Of a stretch of DNA of 64,000 nucleotides, positions 11,137-19,720 are shown in pieces; position 1 is the stretch's first letter, and the number at the start of each line of letters is the position of its first letter. A model generated the notes under the pieces. That model was given only the letters and a program-made list of their open reading frames with translations. It did not search any database and was not told where the DNA came from. The DNA comes from Chryseobacterium gleum (lineage in GTDB: Bacteria; Bacteroidota; Bacteroidia; Flavobacteriales_D; Sanyastnellaceae). The stretch covers positions 600,761 to 664,760 of the forward strand of contig CAMCVP010000001.1 in assembly GCA_945881835.1 (NCBI GenBank), in the 5' to 3' direction. The position numbers were made by a program, and so were the translations under genes.

Positions 11137-13002
11137 ATGAAATTAGTATTTCCAAAGCAGATCACACCGCGCTGGCTTATCTTCACGATAGACCTTGCGC
11201 TGTGTGCGTTTGCTTTCATTGCGGCTTATCTTATTCGATTCGAATTTTCTATTCCGAAAAATGAACTAGATCTATTGCTGCTCTTCGCTCCATTTTATTT
11301 TGTGGTGAGAGCCGTGTTGTTCTATGTTGGAAAATCGTATTCAGGGATTATTCGTTTTACAAGCACCCAAGACGCTATACGCTTGGGTTTTGTTTTGTTG
11401 CAAGGAAGCCTTGCTTTCATACTTATTAATTTCATTCGGAAAGGAATCAACGGAGCGTATCTCGTTCCGATTTCAATTGTTATTCTTGAATTTCTCGTAA
11501 GCGCAGCGTTGCTCGTTTTCTTCCGACTTTCAATAAAATTCCTTTATATGGAATTGAAAAATCCAAAAGGGAGCAAAACGAAAGTTGTGGTGTTCGGCGC
11601 GGGTGAAGGAGGACTATTGTTGAAAAGAACGCTCGATCGCGATCGCAATTCAGCTTTGGAAGTTGTGGCTTTCTTCGACGACAACCAACAAAAATTTGGA
11701 AAGAAGTTGGAAGGCGTGGAAATTTTAAGTTCGAAAAAACTCGACGACTTCTTGGCTTCCAATCCCATTGAAGAACTTATTATTTCCGTTCCTGAAATAG
11801 CCATTGCTCGCAAGCGTCAATTGGTTGATTTAGCATTGAAATACAAGGTGGCTTTGAAGCACCTTCCGCATGCGAACAATTGGATAAACGGAGAACTTAG
11901 CGCGAAGCAATTGCGTGAAGTAAAGTTTGAAGATCTTCTTGGAAGAGACGTGATTCAAATGAGTTCGAACGAGGTGAAAGACATTATTCAAAACAAAGTT
12001 GTTCTTGTAACAGGCGCAGCCGGAAGCATTGGTAGCGAGCTGGTTCGTCAATGTTTGTTGTTGAATCCTGCGAAAGTCATTGCTTGCGATGTTGCAGAGA
12101 CTCCCATGTTTTTATTGGGAAATGAATTGTCGAAATACATCGATGAAGGAAAGTTGGAAATGGTCATTGGCGACGTGCGCAACGAATTGCGCATGCGACG
12201 CATGTTTGAAGCCTTCCAACCAAAAATAGTTTTTCATGCTGCTGCTTATAAGCATGTGCCGCTGATGGAAGACAATCCGGCAGAGGCCGTTGCAACGAAT
12301 GTGTTCGGTTCAATGAAGGTGTTAGAAATAGCAGCAGAATTTGGCGCTGAACGTTTCGTTATGGTAAGCACCGACAAGGCTGTGAATCCTACCAATGTGA
12401 TGGGTGCAAGCAAACGCATTGCTGAAATGATTGTGCAGTCTAAAGACACTTCGCTCATATGCGTAACCACGCGTTTTGGAAATGTATTGGGAAGTAACGG
12501 TTCTGTTATTCCTGTATTCAGAAAACAAATTGAAGAGGGCGGACCTGTGACTGTAACGCACCGCGATATCACACGATTCTTCATGACCATTCCAGAAGCG
12601 GTTCAGTTGGTTTTAGAAGCAGGCGCTATGGGGAAAGGGAACGACATCTTCGCTTTCGATATGGGGCAACAGGTGCGTATTTCTGATTTAGCGGAGCAGA
12701 TGATTCGCTTGAGCGGATTAGAGCCTGGAGAAGATATAGAAATTCATTACACCGGTCTTCGTCCGGGAGAGAAGTTGTATGAAGAAGTTCTTGCAACGGA
12801 AGAAAATACAGTTCCTACGCACAACGAGAAAATTCTTTCGGCGAAAGTGCGCAACGTGGAAGCTTCCGAATTGAAAGAGAAGTTGTCTCGTTTGGAAGAG
12901 CAAATGAATCTTCAAAACAACCAAGAAATGGTTCGTGTCATGAAAGAGATTGTTCCTGAATTCAAGAGCAACAACTCAGAGTTTTCGTTGCTCGACAACT
13001 AA
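11137..13002 (+). CDS. Membrane-bound nucleotide-sugar 4,6-dehydratase (CapD/WbpM/FlaA1 family)
   Basis: 621 residues. Residues 1-140 carry about four transmembrane helices, followed by a CoA-binding-like Rossmann segment (VVVFGAGEGGLLLKR, about 149-163) and a second Rossmann domain (VLVTGAAGSIGSELVRQC, about 288-305) of the extended SDR type. HAAAYKHVPLMED is the family active-site region in place of the usual YxxxK. These inner-membrane proteins convert UDP-GlcNAc-type sugars to 4-keto-6-deoxy sugars for capsule, O-antigen or glycoprotein glycans. It is an isolated copy, not inside a glycan cluster. The start is 9 nt after the thiolase stop. Confidence 0.9.
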   Translation: MKLVFPKQITPRWLIFTIDLALCAFAFIAAYLIRFEFSIPKNELDLLLLFAPFYFVVRAVLFYVGKSYSGIIRFTSTQDAIRLGFVLLQGSLAFILINFIRKGINGAYLVPISIVILEFLVSAALLVFFRLSIKFLYMELKNPKGSKTKVVVFGAGEGGLLLKRTLDRDRNSALEVVAFFDDNQQKFGKKLEGVEILSSKKLDDFLASNPIEELIISVPEIAIARKRQLVDLALKYKVALKHLPHANNWINGELSAKQLREVKFEDLLGRDVIQMSSNEVKDIIQNKVVLVTGAAGSIGSELVRQCLLLNPAKVIACDVAETPMFLLGNELSKYIDEGKLEMVIGDVRNELRMRRMFEAFQPKIVFHAAAYKHVPLMEDNPAEAVATNVFGSMKVLEIAAEFGAERFVMVSTDKAVNPTNVMGASKRIAEMIVQSKDTSLICVTTRFGNVLGSNGSVIPVFRKQIEEGGPVTVTHRDITRFFMTIPEAVQLVLEAGAMGKGNDIFAFDMGQQVRISDLAEQMIRLSGLEPGEDIEIHYTGLRPGEKLYEEVLATEENTVPTHNEKILSAKVRNVEASELKEKLSRLEEQMNLQNNQEMVRVMKEIVPEFKSNNSEFSLLDN

Positions 13003-13007
13003 GAATC

Positions 13008-13610
13008 ATGGCGAGTTTCCGCACCGTTTCTTCATCGGCCGATTCATTATACAAAGTAAGCGGAAGCAAACACATTGGAAGAACCTTTCGTGTTCATTCA
13101 GAAAAGGAAGCCAAACAAATCATTCAAAATCTTTGGGAAGAACATCCGCAAGCCACGCACATTTGCTTTGCTTATGTCTTAACGGTTTATGAAAAGTTGG
13201 AACGAAGTTCAGACGGCGGAGAGCCCGGTGGTACTGCCGGAAAACCAATCCTGAATCAAATAAAATCTGCGAAATTAACAGAAGTCTTGGTTGCTGTTAT
13301 TCGGTATTACGGAGGAACGAAGTTGGGTGTATCCGGTTTAATAGACGCATACAAAAATGCCGCGAAGCTTTCCTTGGAGGCCAGTGAAGTAGAGGAATGC
13401 GAAGTGGAAGTTCAATACGCGCTGACGGTAAGTCACGAAGAAACACCCGCGCTCATGAATGCGCTAAATAGACTTTCATTTCGAAAATTGAATACACGTG
13501 TTGAAATGGATTTCACCATTGAAATTTCCATCAAAGAAGAAATGGAAGCACAACTGCTAAGCGTCTTGAAAGATCTTCGATTAACATCAATGAATGCAAA
13601 GAAAATCTAA
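13008..13610 (+). CDS. YigZ/IMPACT family protein
   Basis: 200 residues, matching the YigZ family (UPF0029 N-terminal domain plus a DUF1949-like C-terminal domain). Motifs: SKHIGRTFRV, the Asp-rich SSDGGEPGGTAGKPIL loop (about 70-85) and VIRYYGGTKLGVSGLI (about 103-118), all diagnostic. Bacterial members have been linked to ribosome or RNA-associated functions, but the reaction is not settled. It begins 5 nt after the dehydratase stop and its last 4 nt overlap the convergent SpoIID-like gene. Confidence 0.9.
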   Translation: MASFRTVSSSADSLYKVSGSKHIGRTFRVHSEKEAKQIIQNLWEEHPQATHICFAYVLTVYEKLERSSDGGEPGGTAGKPILNQIKSAKLTEVLVAVIRYYGGTKLGVSGLIDAYKNAAKLSLEASEVEECEVEVQYALTVSHEETPALMNALNRLSFRKLNTRVEMDFTIEISIKEEMEAQLLSVLKDLRLTSMNAKKI

Positions 13611-14767
13611 GGAGCCGTCTGCATGGTTTCCTTGAAAATCCATTGGTTGTCGAACGGCACAATGTGCACGCCGCTGAAATAGAAATGAAGAATCTCTTCC
13701 GCAGTTTTTCCTTTCTTCGCCATGTTCATGGCGCCCTCTTGGCAAAGTCCAACCCCATGTCCGAAGCCTCTTCCATGTAGAACAATTTCGTTGTCTAATT
13801 CTTCAATGTGAAAATAGGCCGACTTTAATTTTAAGTCGGTGCGCATGTCTTTGGTTGCAAGCGAAGTGTTTTTGTGCACGTAATAGAGTGGTCGTTTATT
13901 CGCGCTACAATTCATGCTTCCGGCGATACATGCTTCAGAATCGCTAACAGAAATGTTCTTTGTTTTTAAGTAGGTCGTCCAGTCGTTTGCATTGATGCGT
14001 TTTTCCCAGGTGCTGTTCGACATGCCCGCGCAGTAGGGGTCTTTCTTTCCCACACAATAAGACAAATTTGCTTTCCAAACATCTTGAGCACTGCATGTTT
14101 GTCCGCCACAATTACTATGGAAAAAGGCAGTGATTAATTGAGCTGTACTGTCTACAATAACTAAACTTTCAGTTGCTTTAGCCGCAGTGAAAATATCGAG
14201 GTCTTTTTTTGAAATTCCATGATAAACCTGACAATGCGTTCCGTCGCAGACATCATATCCAACGTGCCGTTCATGATTGCGCAGTGCGTAGGTTCGACTA
14301 AGAATTGATTGCACTTTATAATATTCCAATGGCTTATTCGCACCGCCTTCGGCTTCAACCACACCGGCAACATACTCTTCAAGAGGTAAGGTGTTAATCA
14401 CTTGTATTTTGCCGTTTGACGAAAGAAGGTTGAAAGCGCCTTCGTATTTGTAATTGAAAGACTTTGAATTCTGCATGAGAGCGAACAAGGCATCTGTCTT
14501 CAATGAATGAAATTGCGCGCGTGATGTTTGTATCGCTTTATACGGATCGGTCTTAATCTGAATGTTGCTTCCATTCAACATAAATACAACAGTGTGTTCG
14601 CTGGGAATGTGAAGGTCAATGGTGTCGCATTGTATGTGGAAGCTGTCGGTGCTTTGCACATAGAGATAGGTCCATTGTTTTTGCGAAAGCACTTCCAAAC
14701 GAACAACTTGTCCGTGCAGATGCAGAGACAAGAGTATTGTACAGAAAAATAGAACGCTCGTTTTCAC
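13607..14767 (-). CDS. SpoIID/LytB domain protein, secreted
   Basis: Exported protein with a SpoIID (stage II sporulation D / amidase enhancer) domain, a peptidoglycan-acting family. The conserved LPLEEYVAGVV motif, SILSRTYAL, CDGTHCQVYHG, HSNCGGQT and the C-terminal GRGFGHGVGLCQEGA block are all present; several Cys pairs suggest disulfides in the periplasm. The frame is open up to ATG 14815 inside lpxB, but a GTG at 14767 gives a clean signal peptide (MKTSVLFFCTILLSLHLHGQ) and is preferred; starting at 14815 would overlap lpxB by 23 nt. Last gene of the surE-lpxB leftward group. In non-spore-formers its role is likely glycan-strand trimming, by inference. Confidence 0.85.
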   Translation of the reverse strand: MKTSVLFFCTILLSLHLHGQVVRLEVLSQKQWTYLYVQSTDSFHIQCDTIDLHIPSEHTVVFMLNGSNIQIKTDPYKAIQTSRAQFHSLKTDALFALMQNSKSFNYKYEGAFNLLSSNGKIQVINTLPLEEYVAGVVEAEGGANKPLEYYKVQSILSRTYALRNHERHVGYDVCDGTHCQVYHGISKKDLDIFTAAKATESLVIVDSTAQLITAFFHSNCGGQTCSAQDVWKANLSYCVGKKDPYCAGMSNSTWEKRINANDWTTYLKTKNISVSDSEACIAGSMNCSANKRPLYYVHKNTSLATKDMRTDLKLKSAYFHIEELDNEIVLHGRGFGHGVGLCQEGAMNMAKKGKTAEEILHFYFSGVHIVPFDNQWIFKETMQTAP

Positions 14768-14792
14768 AAGTGCTAAACTACGTTCAGAAGAA

Positions 14793-15932
14793 TTAGGCTT
14801 TTGATCGACCTTCAATATTTTTCAACAGCAAGCTTGCCGTTAACTCTGAAGCTCCACCGTTTCCAAGCGACTCTTTCAATTCAGCATAAGATTTCAAAAC
14901 AGATTCGCGTTTGCTTCCTCCAACGAGAACGGCGCGTAATTCTTCTTCCGCTTGCGATACATTCCAGTCGTCTTGAATTAGTTCGCGAACGGCTTCACGA
15001 TTCAACAATAAATTCACTAAAGAAATGAATTTGATTTTCACCAAGCGTTTTGCAATGGCGAAAGAAATGGCGTTCGCTTTGTAACAAACCACTTGAGGGG
15101 TATTCAATAAGGCTGTTTCAAGCGTTGCCGTTCCGCTTGTCACCAAAGCCGCTTCGCTGGCTTCCAGCAAATCATAGGTAACGTTGTAAAACAAACTCAC
15201 TTTGTGCTTTCCAATAATTTCTTTGTAAAGATTTTCTGGAAGGGAAGGAGCACCTGCAATGATAAACTGATGCTCAGGGAATTTGTATTTCATTTCCAAC
15301 ATCACATTCAACATGCGCGTGACTTCTTGTTTGCGGCTTCCGGGGAGCAATGCAATGATAGGACGCCCATCCAAGAAATATTTTTTCCGAAATTCTTCCG
15401 GAGAAACGCGTTTGCGTTTGTTCACTTCATCGAGCAACGGATGACCCACAAATTGAACATCCATTCCTTTCTTCGCGTAAAAATCTTTTTCGAAAGGAAG
15501 AACGGCGTAGAGTTCGGTAACGTCGCGTTTAATCTTGTGTACACGATTTTCTTTCCACGCCCAAATCTGCGGAGCAATGTAATAATATACAGGAATGCCT
15601 TGCTGCTTGGCCCATGCCGCAATGCGTAAGTTGAAACCGGGGTAGTCAATTAAGATGAGTGCATCTGGTTTTTCACTTAGGATTTCATCTTTGCAGCGCT
15701 GTATGTTTTTGAAAATGGTACGAATGTTTTTCAACACTTCCCAAAAACCCATGAAGGCTAAATCTTTGAAGTGCGTTGAAATTTTCACGCCTTCGCGCTG
15801 CATTAAATCTCCGCCCCATCCCACAAGTTGAAGCGAAGGGTCTTGCTTCAACAAGGACATGGCCAAATTACTTGCATGCAAATCGCCAGATGCTTCTCCG
15901 GCAATGAAAAAGAATTTCTTTCCCGCTTGCAT
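14793..15932 (-). CDS. lpxB: Lipid-A-disaccharide synthase
   Basis: Joins UDP-diacylglucosamine and lipid X (2,3-diacylglucosamine 1-phosphate) to form the lipid A disaccharide at the cytosolic face of the inner membrane. 379 residues, normal length. N-terminal FFIAGEASGDLHASNL, then DYPGFNLRIA, YYIAPQIWAWKENRV, FVGHPLLDEV and ALLPGSRKQEV, then TSGTATLETAL: the full series of LpxB landmarks. The start ATG shares one base with the stop of the upstream 102-residue gene (TGATG), indicating translational coupling. Confirms a lipid A-containing outer membrane. Confidence 0.95.
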   Translation of the reverse strand: MQAGKKFFFIAGEASGDLHASNLAMSLLKQDPSLQLVGWGGDLMQREGVKISTHFKDLAFMGFWEVLKNIRTIFKNIQRCKDEILSEKPDALILIDYPGFNLRIAAWAKQQGIPVYYYIAPQIWAWKENRVHKIKRDVTELYAVLPFEKDFYAKKGMDVQFVGHPLLDEVNKRKRVSPEEFRKKYFLDGRPIIALLPGSRKQEVTRMLNVMLEMKYKFPEHQFIIAGAPSLPENLYKEIIGKHKVSLFYNVTYDLLEASEAALVTSGTATLETALLNTPQVVCYKANAISFAIAKRLVKIKFISLVNLLLNREAVRELIQDDWNVSQAEEELRAVLVGGSKRESVLKSYAELKESLGNGGASELTASLLLKNIEGRSKA

Positions 15933-16240
15933 CAGTACAAATAGATTGCTACAGGAACGCTCACGATTACAACGGCTAAGAGTCCTTTGCAGAAGTTGTA
16001 ATATTCTTGACGAATCATAACGAAGAACAAAATCACGTCGAAGAGAATACTAACCGTTACCAATTTATCGTGAAAGATGTCGCTTCCTTGAACCAATGTT
16101 TCAATAAACCTTGAGAATGTTTGTCCGTTGATCTGAGCAATTAAAAATCCGAAGACCACGAATCCAACAGCTGCTCCAAGTATTCCAGCGGCAACGCCAT
16201 AGGCGAATGTATCTAGTTTTCCCTTTTTTACTGCGGCCAT
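15932..16240 (-). CDS. Small integral membrane protein of unknown function
   Basis: 102 residues. I see no known domain. Three hydrophobic segments are visible (about residues 13-37, 55-75 and 84-102), after a short basic N-terminus (MAAVKKGKLD), so it is probably an inner-membrane protein. It sits between surE (13-nt overlap at its start) and lpxB (1-nt overlap at its end). Such tight coupling suggests a conserved operon rather than chance, and a possible link with lipid A or envelope synthesis; this is inference only. Confidence 0.8.
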   Translation of the reverse strand: MAAVKKGKLDTFAYGVAAGILGAAVGFVVFGFLIAQINGQTFSRFIETLVQGSDIFHDKLVTVSILFDVILFFVMIRQEYYNFCKGLLAVVIVSVPVAIYLY

Positions 16241-17001
16241 TGTTGCAAATGTTTAAGCGTGTGATAAGCGGTTAAATCGTATTGAACAGGAACAGCAGAG
16301 ACATACATGTTGGCTAATGCATATTCGTCGGTGTCTTCTCCTTTGTCGTGGTTATGGAAGGTTCCCGTTAACCAGAAATAATCTTTTCCTCCAGGATCTT
16401 GGCGGTGTTCGAACCAGTCGTCCCAGAAGGCTTCAGCCTGACGACCGAAGCGAATGCCTTTTATTTCTTCAATGCTTCCTTTCGGAATGTTAACATTCAA
16501 ACAGAAATTTTCAGGAAGTTTATCGTCGTTCAAAACATTGCGAACGATAATTTCCGCGTAATGCATAGACGCGCCGAAGTCTGCCTCTGCTGCGTAATCT
16601 TGAAGAGAGAATCCAATTGAAGTAACTCCTTCCATGGCACCTTCCAATGCAGCCGACATGGTTCCGCTGTATAGGACGTTCGTCGCGGAGTTGCTTCCGT
16701 GATTCACACCACTCAGAATTAGATCAGGCTTTTTCTTTATGATTTGTGAAATGCCGAACTTCACGCAATCGGCTGGAGTGCCCGTGCATGAATAGGCCTG
16801 AACCCCTTCACCAAAAATGTTTTGTTCTTGAGCACGAATGATACCGTTAATGGTAACGGCGTGTCCCATTCCGCTTTGTGCTTTGTCTGGAGCAACCACA
16901 ACTACTTTTCCGAATTTCTTCGCAACTTCCACCAACGAACGAATACCCTTGGCAGTAATGCCATCGTCGTTCACAACTAAAATCAAAGGTTCTGAATCCA
17001 T
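16228..17001 (-). CDS. surE: 5'/3'-nucleotidase SurE
   Basis: Metal-dependent phosphatase acting on nucleoside 5'- and 3'-monophosphates, linked to stress survival. 257 residues. The metal site NDDG (LVVNDDGITAKG, about 9-20), the APDKAQSGMGHAVT loop and the SGVNHGSNSATNVLYSGTMSAALEG block are intact. Start chosen at ATG 17001, exactly 4 nt after a TAnnTTTG box, so the mRNA may be leaderless. First gene of the surE / membrane protein / lpxB / SpoIID group. Confidence 0.95.
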   Translation of the reverse strand: MDSEPLILVVNDDGITAKGIRSLVEVAKKFGKVVVVAPDKAQSGMGHAVTINGIIRAQEQNIFGEGVQAYSCTGTPADCVKFGISQIIKKKPDLILSGVNHGSNSATNVLYSGTMSAALEGAMEGVTSIGFSLQDYAAEADFGASMHYAEIIVRNVLNDDKLPENFCLNVNIPKGSIEEIKGIRFGRQAEAFWDDWFEHRQDPGGKDYFWLTGTFHNHDKGEDTDEYALANMYVSAVPVQYDLTAYHTLKHLQQWPQ

Positions 17002-17005
17002 ACTG

Positions 17006-17013
17006 CAAACATA
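17006..17013 (-). promoter_or_regulatory. Predicted -7 promoter box of surE, 4 nt before ATG
   Basis: On the minus strand TATGTTTG is followed by CAGT and then the surE ATG. This fits TAnnTTTG exactly and places the expected transcription start at or next to the A of ATG. Confidence 0.6.
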
Positions 17014-17085
17014 AGCTTGAAAAGTAACTACACTTTCCTCAGGTTCGTGAATATTTCTTCATCTTTGCCCAAGATTTATAAACAT

Positions 17086-18282
17086 ATGAATGCATTCGTA
17101 GTAGGTGGTGTTCGCACTGCAATTGGAAGTTTTGGCGGAACACTTGGTCCAGTGAGAGCCGATGATTTAGCGGCAGTTGTGTTGGCTGAATTGATGAAGA
17201 AATTCCCAAGCCTTGATCCGGCTGTAATCTCAGACGTTTTCATGGGATGCGCGAATCAGGCGGGTGAAGACAATCGCAACGTAGCGCGTATGGCGGTGTT
17301 GTTGGCCGGACTTCCGCATACCGTTCCAGCTGAAACCTTGAATCGCTTGTGTGCTTCGGGTATGAGCGCTGTTGCTACGGCTGCTCGTGCAGCGCATGCT
17401 AACGAAGGCGATGTGTTTATAGCAGGTGGGGTAGAGCACATGACTCGCGGTCCGTGGGTGATTTCGAAAACCAGTTCGGCATTCGGAAGAGATGCGCAGA
17501 TGTTTGATTCTTCATTCGGATGGCGTTTTGTGAATCCGAAAATGAAGGAAATGTATGGCGTAGATGCCATGGGGGAAACAGCAGAGAACTTAGCTGAGAT
17601 GTTCAATATTTCTCGCGATGACCAGGACGCTTTTGCACTTTGGTCTCAGCAAAAAGCAGCAGCTTCCATTGATTTGTTGAAGGAAGAAATTGTGAATGTT
17701 TCCATTCCAACAAAAAAAGGAGATCCAATAATTTTTAATACAGATGAATTCGCGAAAGCAGGAACGACTTTGGAAGGTCTTGCAAAATTGCGTGCTTCAT
17801 TCAGAAACGGAGGAACCGTTACAGCGGGCAACGCTTCAGGACTTAACGACGGTGCTGCAGCGTTGTTGATGGCTAGTGAGAACGGATTGCAAACGCACGG
17901 ACTTACTCCGTTGACGCGAGTGGTTTCTTCTGCAGTAAGCGGAGTAGAGCCACGCATCATGGGCATTGGTCCGGTTGAAGCTTCGAAGTTGGCGTTGAAG
18001 CGTGCTGGATTGACGTTGGATCAAATGGATATTTTAGAATTGAATGAAGCTTTCGCGGCGCAAGTTTTGGCTTGCACACGTCAACTTGGATTGGAAGACA
18101 ACGACACGCGTATCAATCCGCAAGGGGGCGCCATTGCGTTGGGTCATCCGCTCGGAATGAGTGGTGCTCGTTTGGTTCAAACGGCCTCTATGCAGTTGGC
18201 TCGTTCAAACAAGAAGTACGCGTTGTGCACCATGTGCATTGGAGTAGGACAAGGATATGCAGTTGTTTTAGAGCGCGTATAA
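17086..18282 (+). CDS. 3-oxoadipyl-CoA / acetyl-CoA thiolase, PaaJ/PcaF-like
   Basis: Thiolase of 398 residues from MNAFVVGGVRTAIGSFGG; the frame is open 23 codons further up, but those codons lie over promoter-like sequence. The block GCANQAGEDNRNVARMA (about 54-70) is characteristic of the 3-oxoadipyl-CoA thiolases of phenylacetate and beta-ketoadipate degradation. Catalytic Cys89 (LNRLCASGM), NEAF, GHPLG and the final Cys in CTMCIGVGQG are present. Followed after 2 nt by a PaaY-like gene, which supports a phenylacetate link, but no other paa gene is in the window. It could equally act in general beta-oxidation. Confidence 0.88.
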   Translation: MNAFVVGGVRTAIGSFGGTLGPVRADDLAAVVLAELMKKFPSLDPAVISDVFMGCANQAGEDNRNVARMAVLLAGLPHTVPAETLNRLCASGMSAVATAARAAHANEGDVFIAGGVEHMTRGPWVISKTSSAFGRDAQMFDSSFGWRFVNPKMKEMYGVDAMGETAENLAEMFNISRDDQDAFALWSQQKAAASIDLLKEEIVNVSIPTKKGDPIIFNTDEFAKAGTTLEGLAKLRASFRNGGTVTAGNASGLNDGAAALLMASENGLQTHGLTPLTRVVSSAVSGVEPRIMGIGPVEASKLALKRAGLTLDQMDILELNEAFAAQVLACTRQLGLEDNDTRINPQGGAIALGHPLGMSGARLVQTASMQLARSNKKYALCTMCIGVGQGYAVVLERV

Positions 18283-18284
18283 GC

Positions 18285-18887
18285 ATGGCGAATATTTTTG
18301 AATTCAACGGATACATTCCGGTCATTCACGAGTCGGCATTCATTCATCCGAATGCAACGGTAACGGGCAATGTGATTATTGGAAAGAACGTATACATTGG
18401 CCCTGGCGCTGCTATTCGCGGCGACTGGGGACAGATCATTATTTCAGACGGATGCAATGTTCAAGAGAATTGCACCATTCACATGTTTCCCGGAACCACT
18501 GTTGTCTTGGGCGAGAACGCTCACATTGGTCACGGCGCTATTGTGCACGGCGCGCAGATAGGTGCGAACACGTTGGTGGGAATGAATGCTGTTTTAATGG
18601 ACGATGTTGTTGTGGAAGAAGATTGCATCATTGGCGCCTTGTGTTTTGTTCCTGCGAAGACGGTTGTGGAAAGAAGAAGTGTTATGGTTGGAAATCCGGC
18701 CAAGAAGGTGAAGGAAGTGAGCGATCAAATGCTCGAGTGGAAGACGGAAGGAACGGGATGGTATCAGCGTCTTCCGGAAGAATGTCGCAACACCTTGCGC
18801 GCGGTTGAACCGCTTCGCGAAATTCCAGCAGACCGAAAGGTTCAAGACACAAGGAGCTACGAAGCTTGGCACGAGCGGAAGTCATGA
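18285..18887 (+). CDS. paaY: PaaY-like hexapeptide-repeat thioesterase / gamma-carbonic anhydrase fold
   Basis: 200 residues from MANIFEFNGY; start 2 nt after the thiolase stop. Left-handed parallel beta-helix protein with repeats such as VIIGKNVYIGPGAAIRG and AHIGHGAIVHGAQIGANTLVGMNAV; the metal-binding His residues of the gamma-carbonic anhydrase fold are present (HMFPG, HIGHG). The C-terminal extension with VEPLREIPADRK matches PaaY, the thioesterase that removes dead-end ring-1,2-epoxide-derived CoA thioesters in phenylacetate degradation, rather than plain YrdA-type proteins. Its ATGA overlap with trmN6 and close spacing to the PaaJ-like gene make a three-gene transcription unit. Confidence 0.85.
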   Translation: MANIFEFNGYIPVIHESAFIHPNATVTGNVIIGKNVYIGPGAAIRGDWGQIIISDGCNVQENCTIHMFPGTTVVLGENAHIGHGAIVHGAQIGANTLVGMNAVLMDDVVVEEDCIIGALCFVPAKTVVERRSVMVGNPAKKVKEVSDQMLEWKTEGTGWYQRLPEECRNTLRAVEPLREIPADRKVQDTRSYEAWHERKS

Positions 18888-19561
18888 GTTTTCAGTTCAA
18901 GCAATTTTCTGTATCGCATGAATCGTCTTCCATGAAAGTGGGAACCGACGCGGTGTTGTTGGGTACATTCATTCAAACAGAAAAACAAGAAAAAATTTTA
19001 GAAGTAGGAACGGGGTGTGGTGTTGTAGCGCTTATGCTGGCTCAAAAAGGAAATCGTGTTTTGGCCATTGACATTCATGCTCCATCGGTTGAAGAAGCGC
19101 AGCAGAATTTTAGCAAATCGGTTTTCGCACCGTTGTTGATTGCCGACGAGATAGATTTTTTCAAGCTACAGGCACCGGTGAAATTTGATCGCATTGTATC
19201 GAATCCGCCTTTTTTTCAAAACAGTTTACAAGCACCCGACGAAGCACGCAATACTGCGCGTCATGCCTTAAACGATTGGGTGAAACGTTTTTGGGAACGC
19301 GCACACAAGCTAACCGGAAGGGTGAACGTGATTATCCCTGTTGAAGTCTTCGACGAATGGAAACGCGAAAGTGAATTGTCTAATTTTTTCTTGGTGAAGA
19401 AATGCGAAGTCTTTTCTCGCACCGACAAACCCGCTATTCGATACATCTTAGAATTTTATCGAATTGAACAACCGGTGGAAGAAACATCTCTTGTCCTTAT
19501 GAATGAAGATGGAACGCGGACATTCGAATATTCTGTTTTTGCCAAAGAGTTTTATCTTTGA
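18884..19561 (+). CDS. trmN6: tRNA1(Val) (adenine(37)-N6)-methyltransferase-like protein
   Basis: SAM-dependent methyltransferase, 225 residues. MKVGTDAVLLGTF, the SAM-binding ILEVGTGCGVVALMLAQ (glycine-rich motif I) and the N6-adenine signature NPPFF are present, as in YfiC/TrmN6, which methylates A37 of tRNA-Val. The ATG at 18884 overlaps the paaY stop (ATGA), preferred over an in-frame ATG 18 nt upstream. The stop at 19559-19561 is the last base before a repeat cluster begins. Confidence 0.88.
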   Translation: MSFQFKQFSVSHESSSMKVGTDAVLLGTFIQTEKQEKILEVGTGCGVVALMLAQKGNRVLAIDIHAPSVEEAQQNFSKSVFAPLLIADEIDFFKLQAPVKFDRIVSNPPFFQNSLQAPDEARNTARHALNDWVKRFWERAHKLTGRVNVIIPVEVFDEWKRESELSNFFLVKKCEVFSRTDKPAIRYILEFYRIEQPVEETSLVLMNEDGTRTFEYSVFAKEFYL

Positions 19562-19720
19562 ACTACGTAATTGGAAAATCGAAGATTTTATTCCTACTGC
19601 GTAATTCCTACAACGTAATTATCCAACAACAAAGTTCCAATTATGAAATAGGAATAAAATCTTCGATTTTCCAATTACAACGTAGGAATAAAACCGGAGG
19701 TTTTCCCATTACGAAGTTCC
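19562..19720. repeat. Mini-hairpin repeat cluster (family 1) between trmN6 and the SirB1-like gene
   Basis: 159 bp filling the whole space between two convergent stop codons. It reads as about nine short palindromes, mostly with 3-nt loops: AAAATC-GAA-GATTTT, TAC-TGC-GTA, TAC-AAC-GTA, TAT-GAA-ATA, AAAATC-TTC-GATTTT, TAC-AAC-GTA, AAAACC-GGA-GGTTTT, joined mainly by 5-nt linkers of the type GGAAT, CCAAT, ATTCC or CCCAT. Segments 19567-19596 and 19649-19678 are perfect 30-bp reverse complements of each other. The stop codon of the SirB1-like gene lies in the last unit. A small open frame inside it is not considered a gene. Confidence 0.85.

Noticed and set aside
18072..18284. 71-codon extension of the PaaY-like frame into the thiolase gene
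   Set aside because: It is out of frame with the well-supported thiolase and gives a Cys/Trp/Arg-rich sequence unlike the family; MANIFEFNGY is the normal start.
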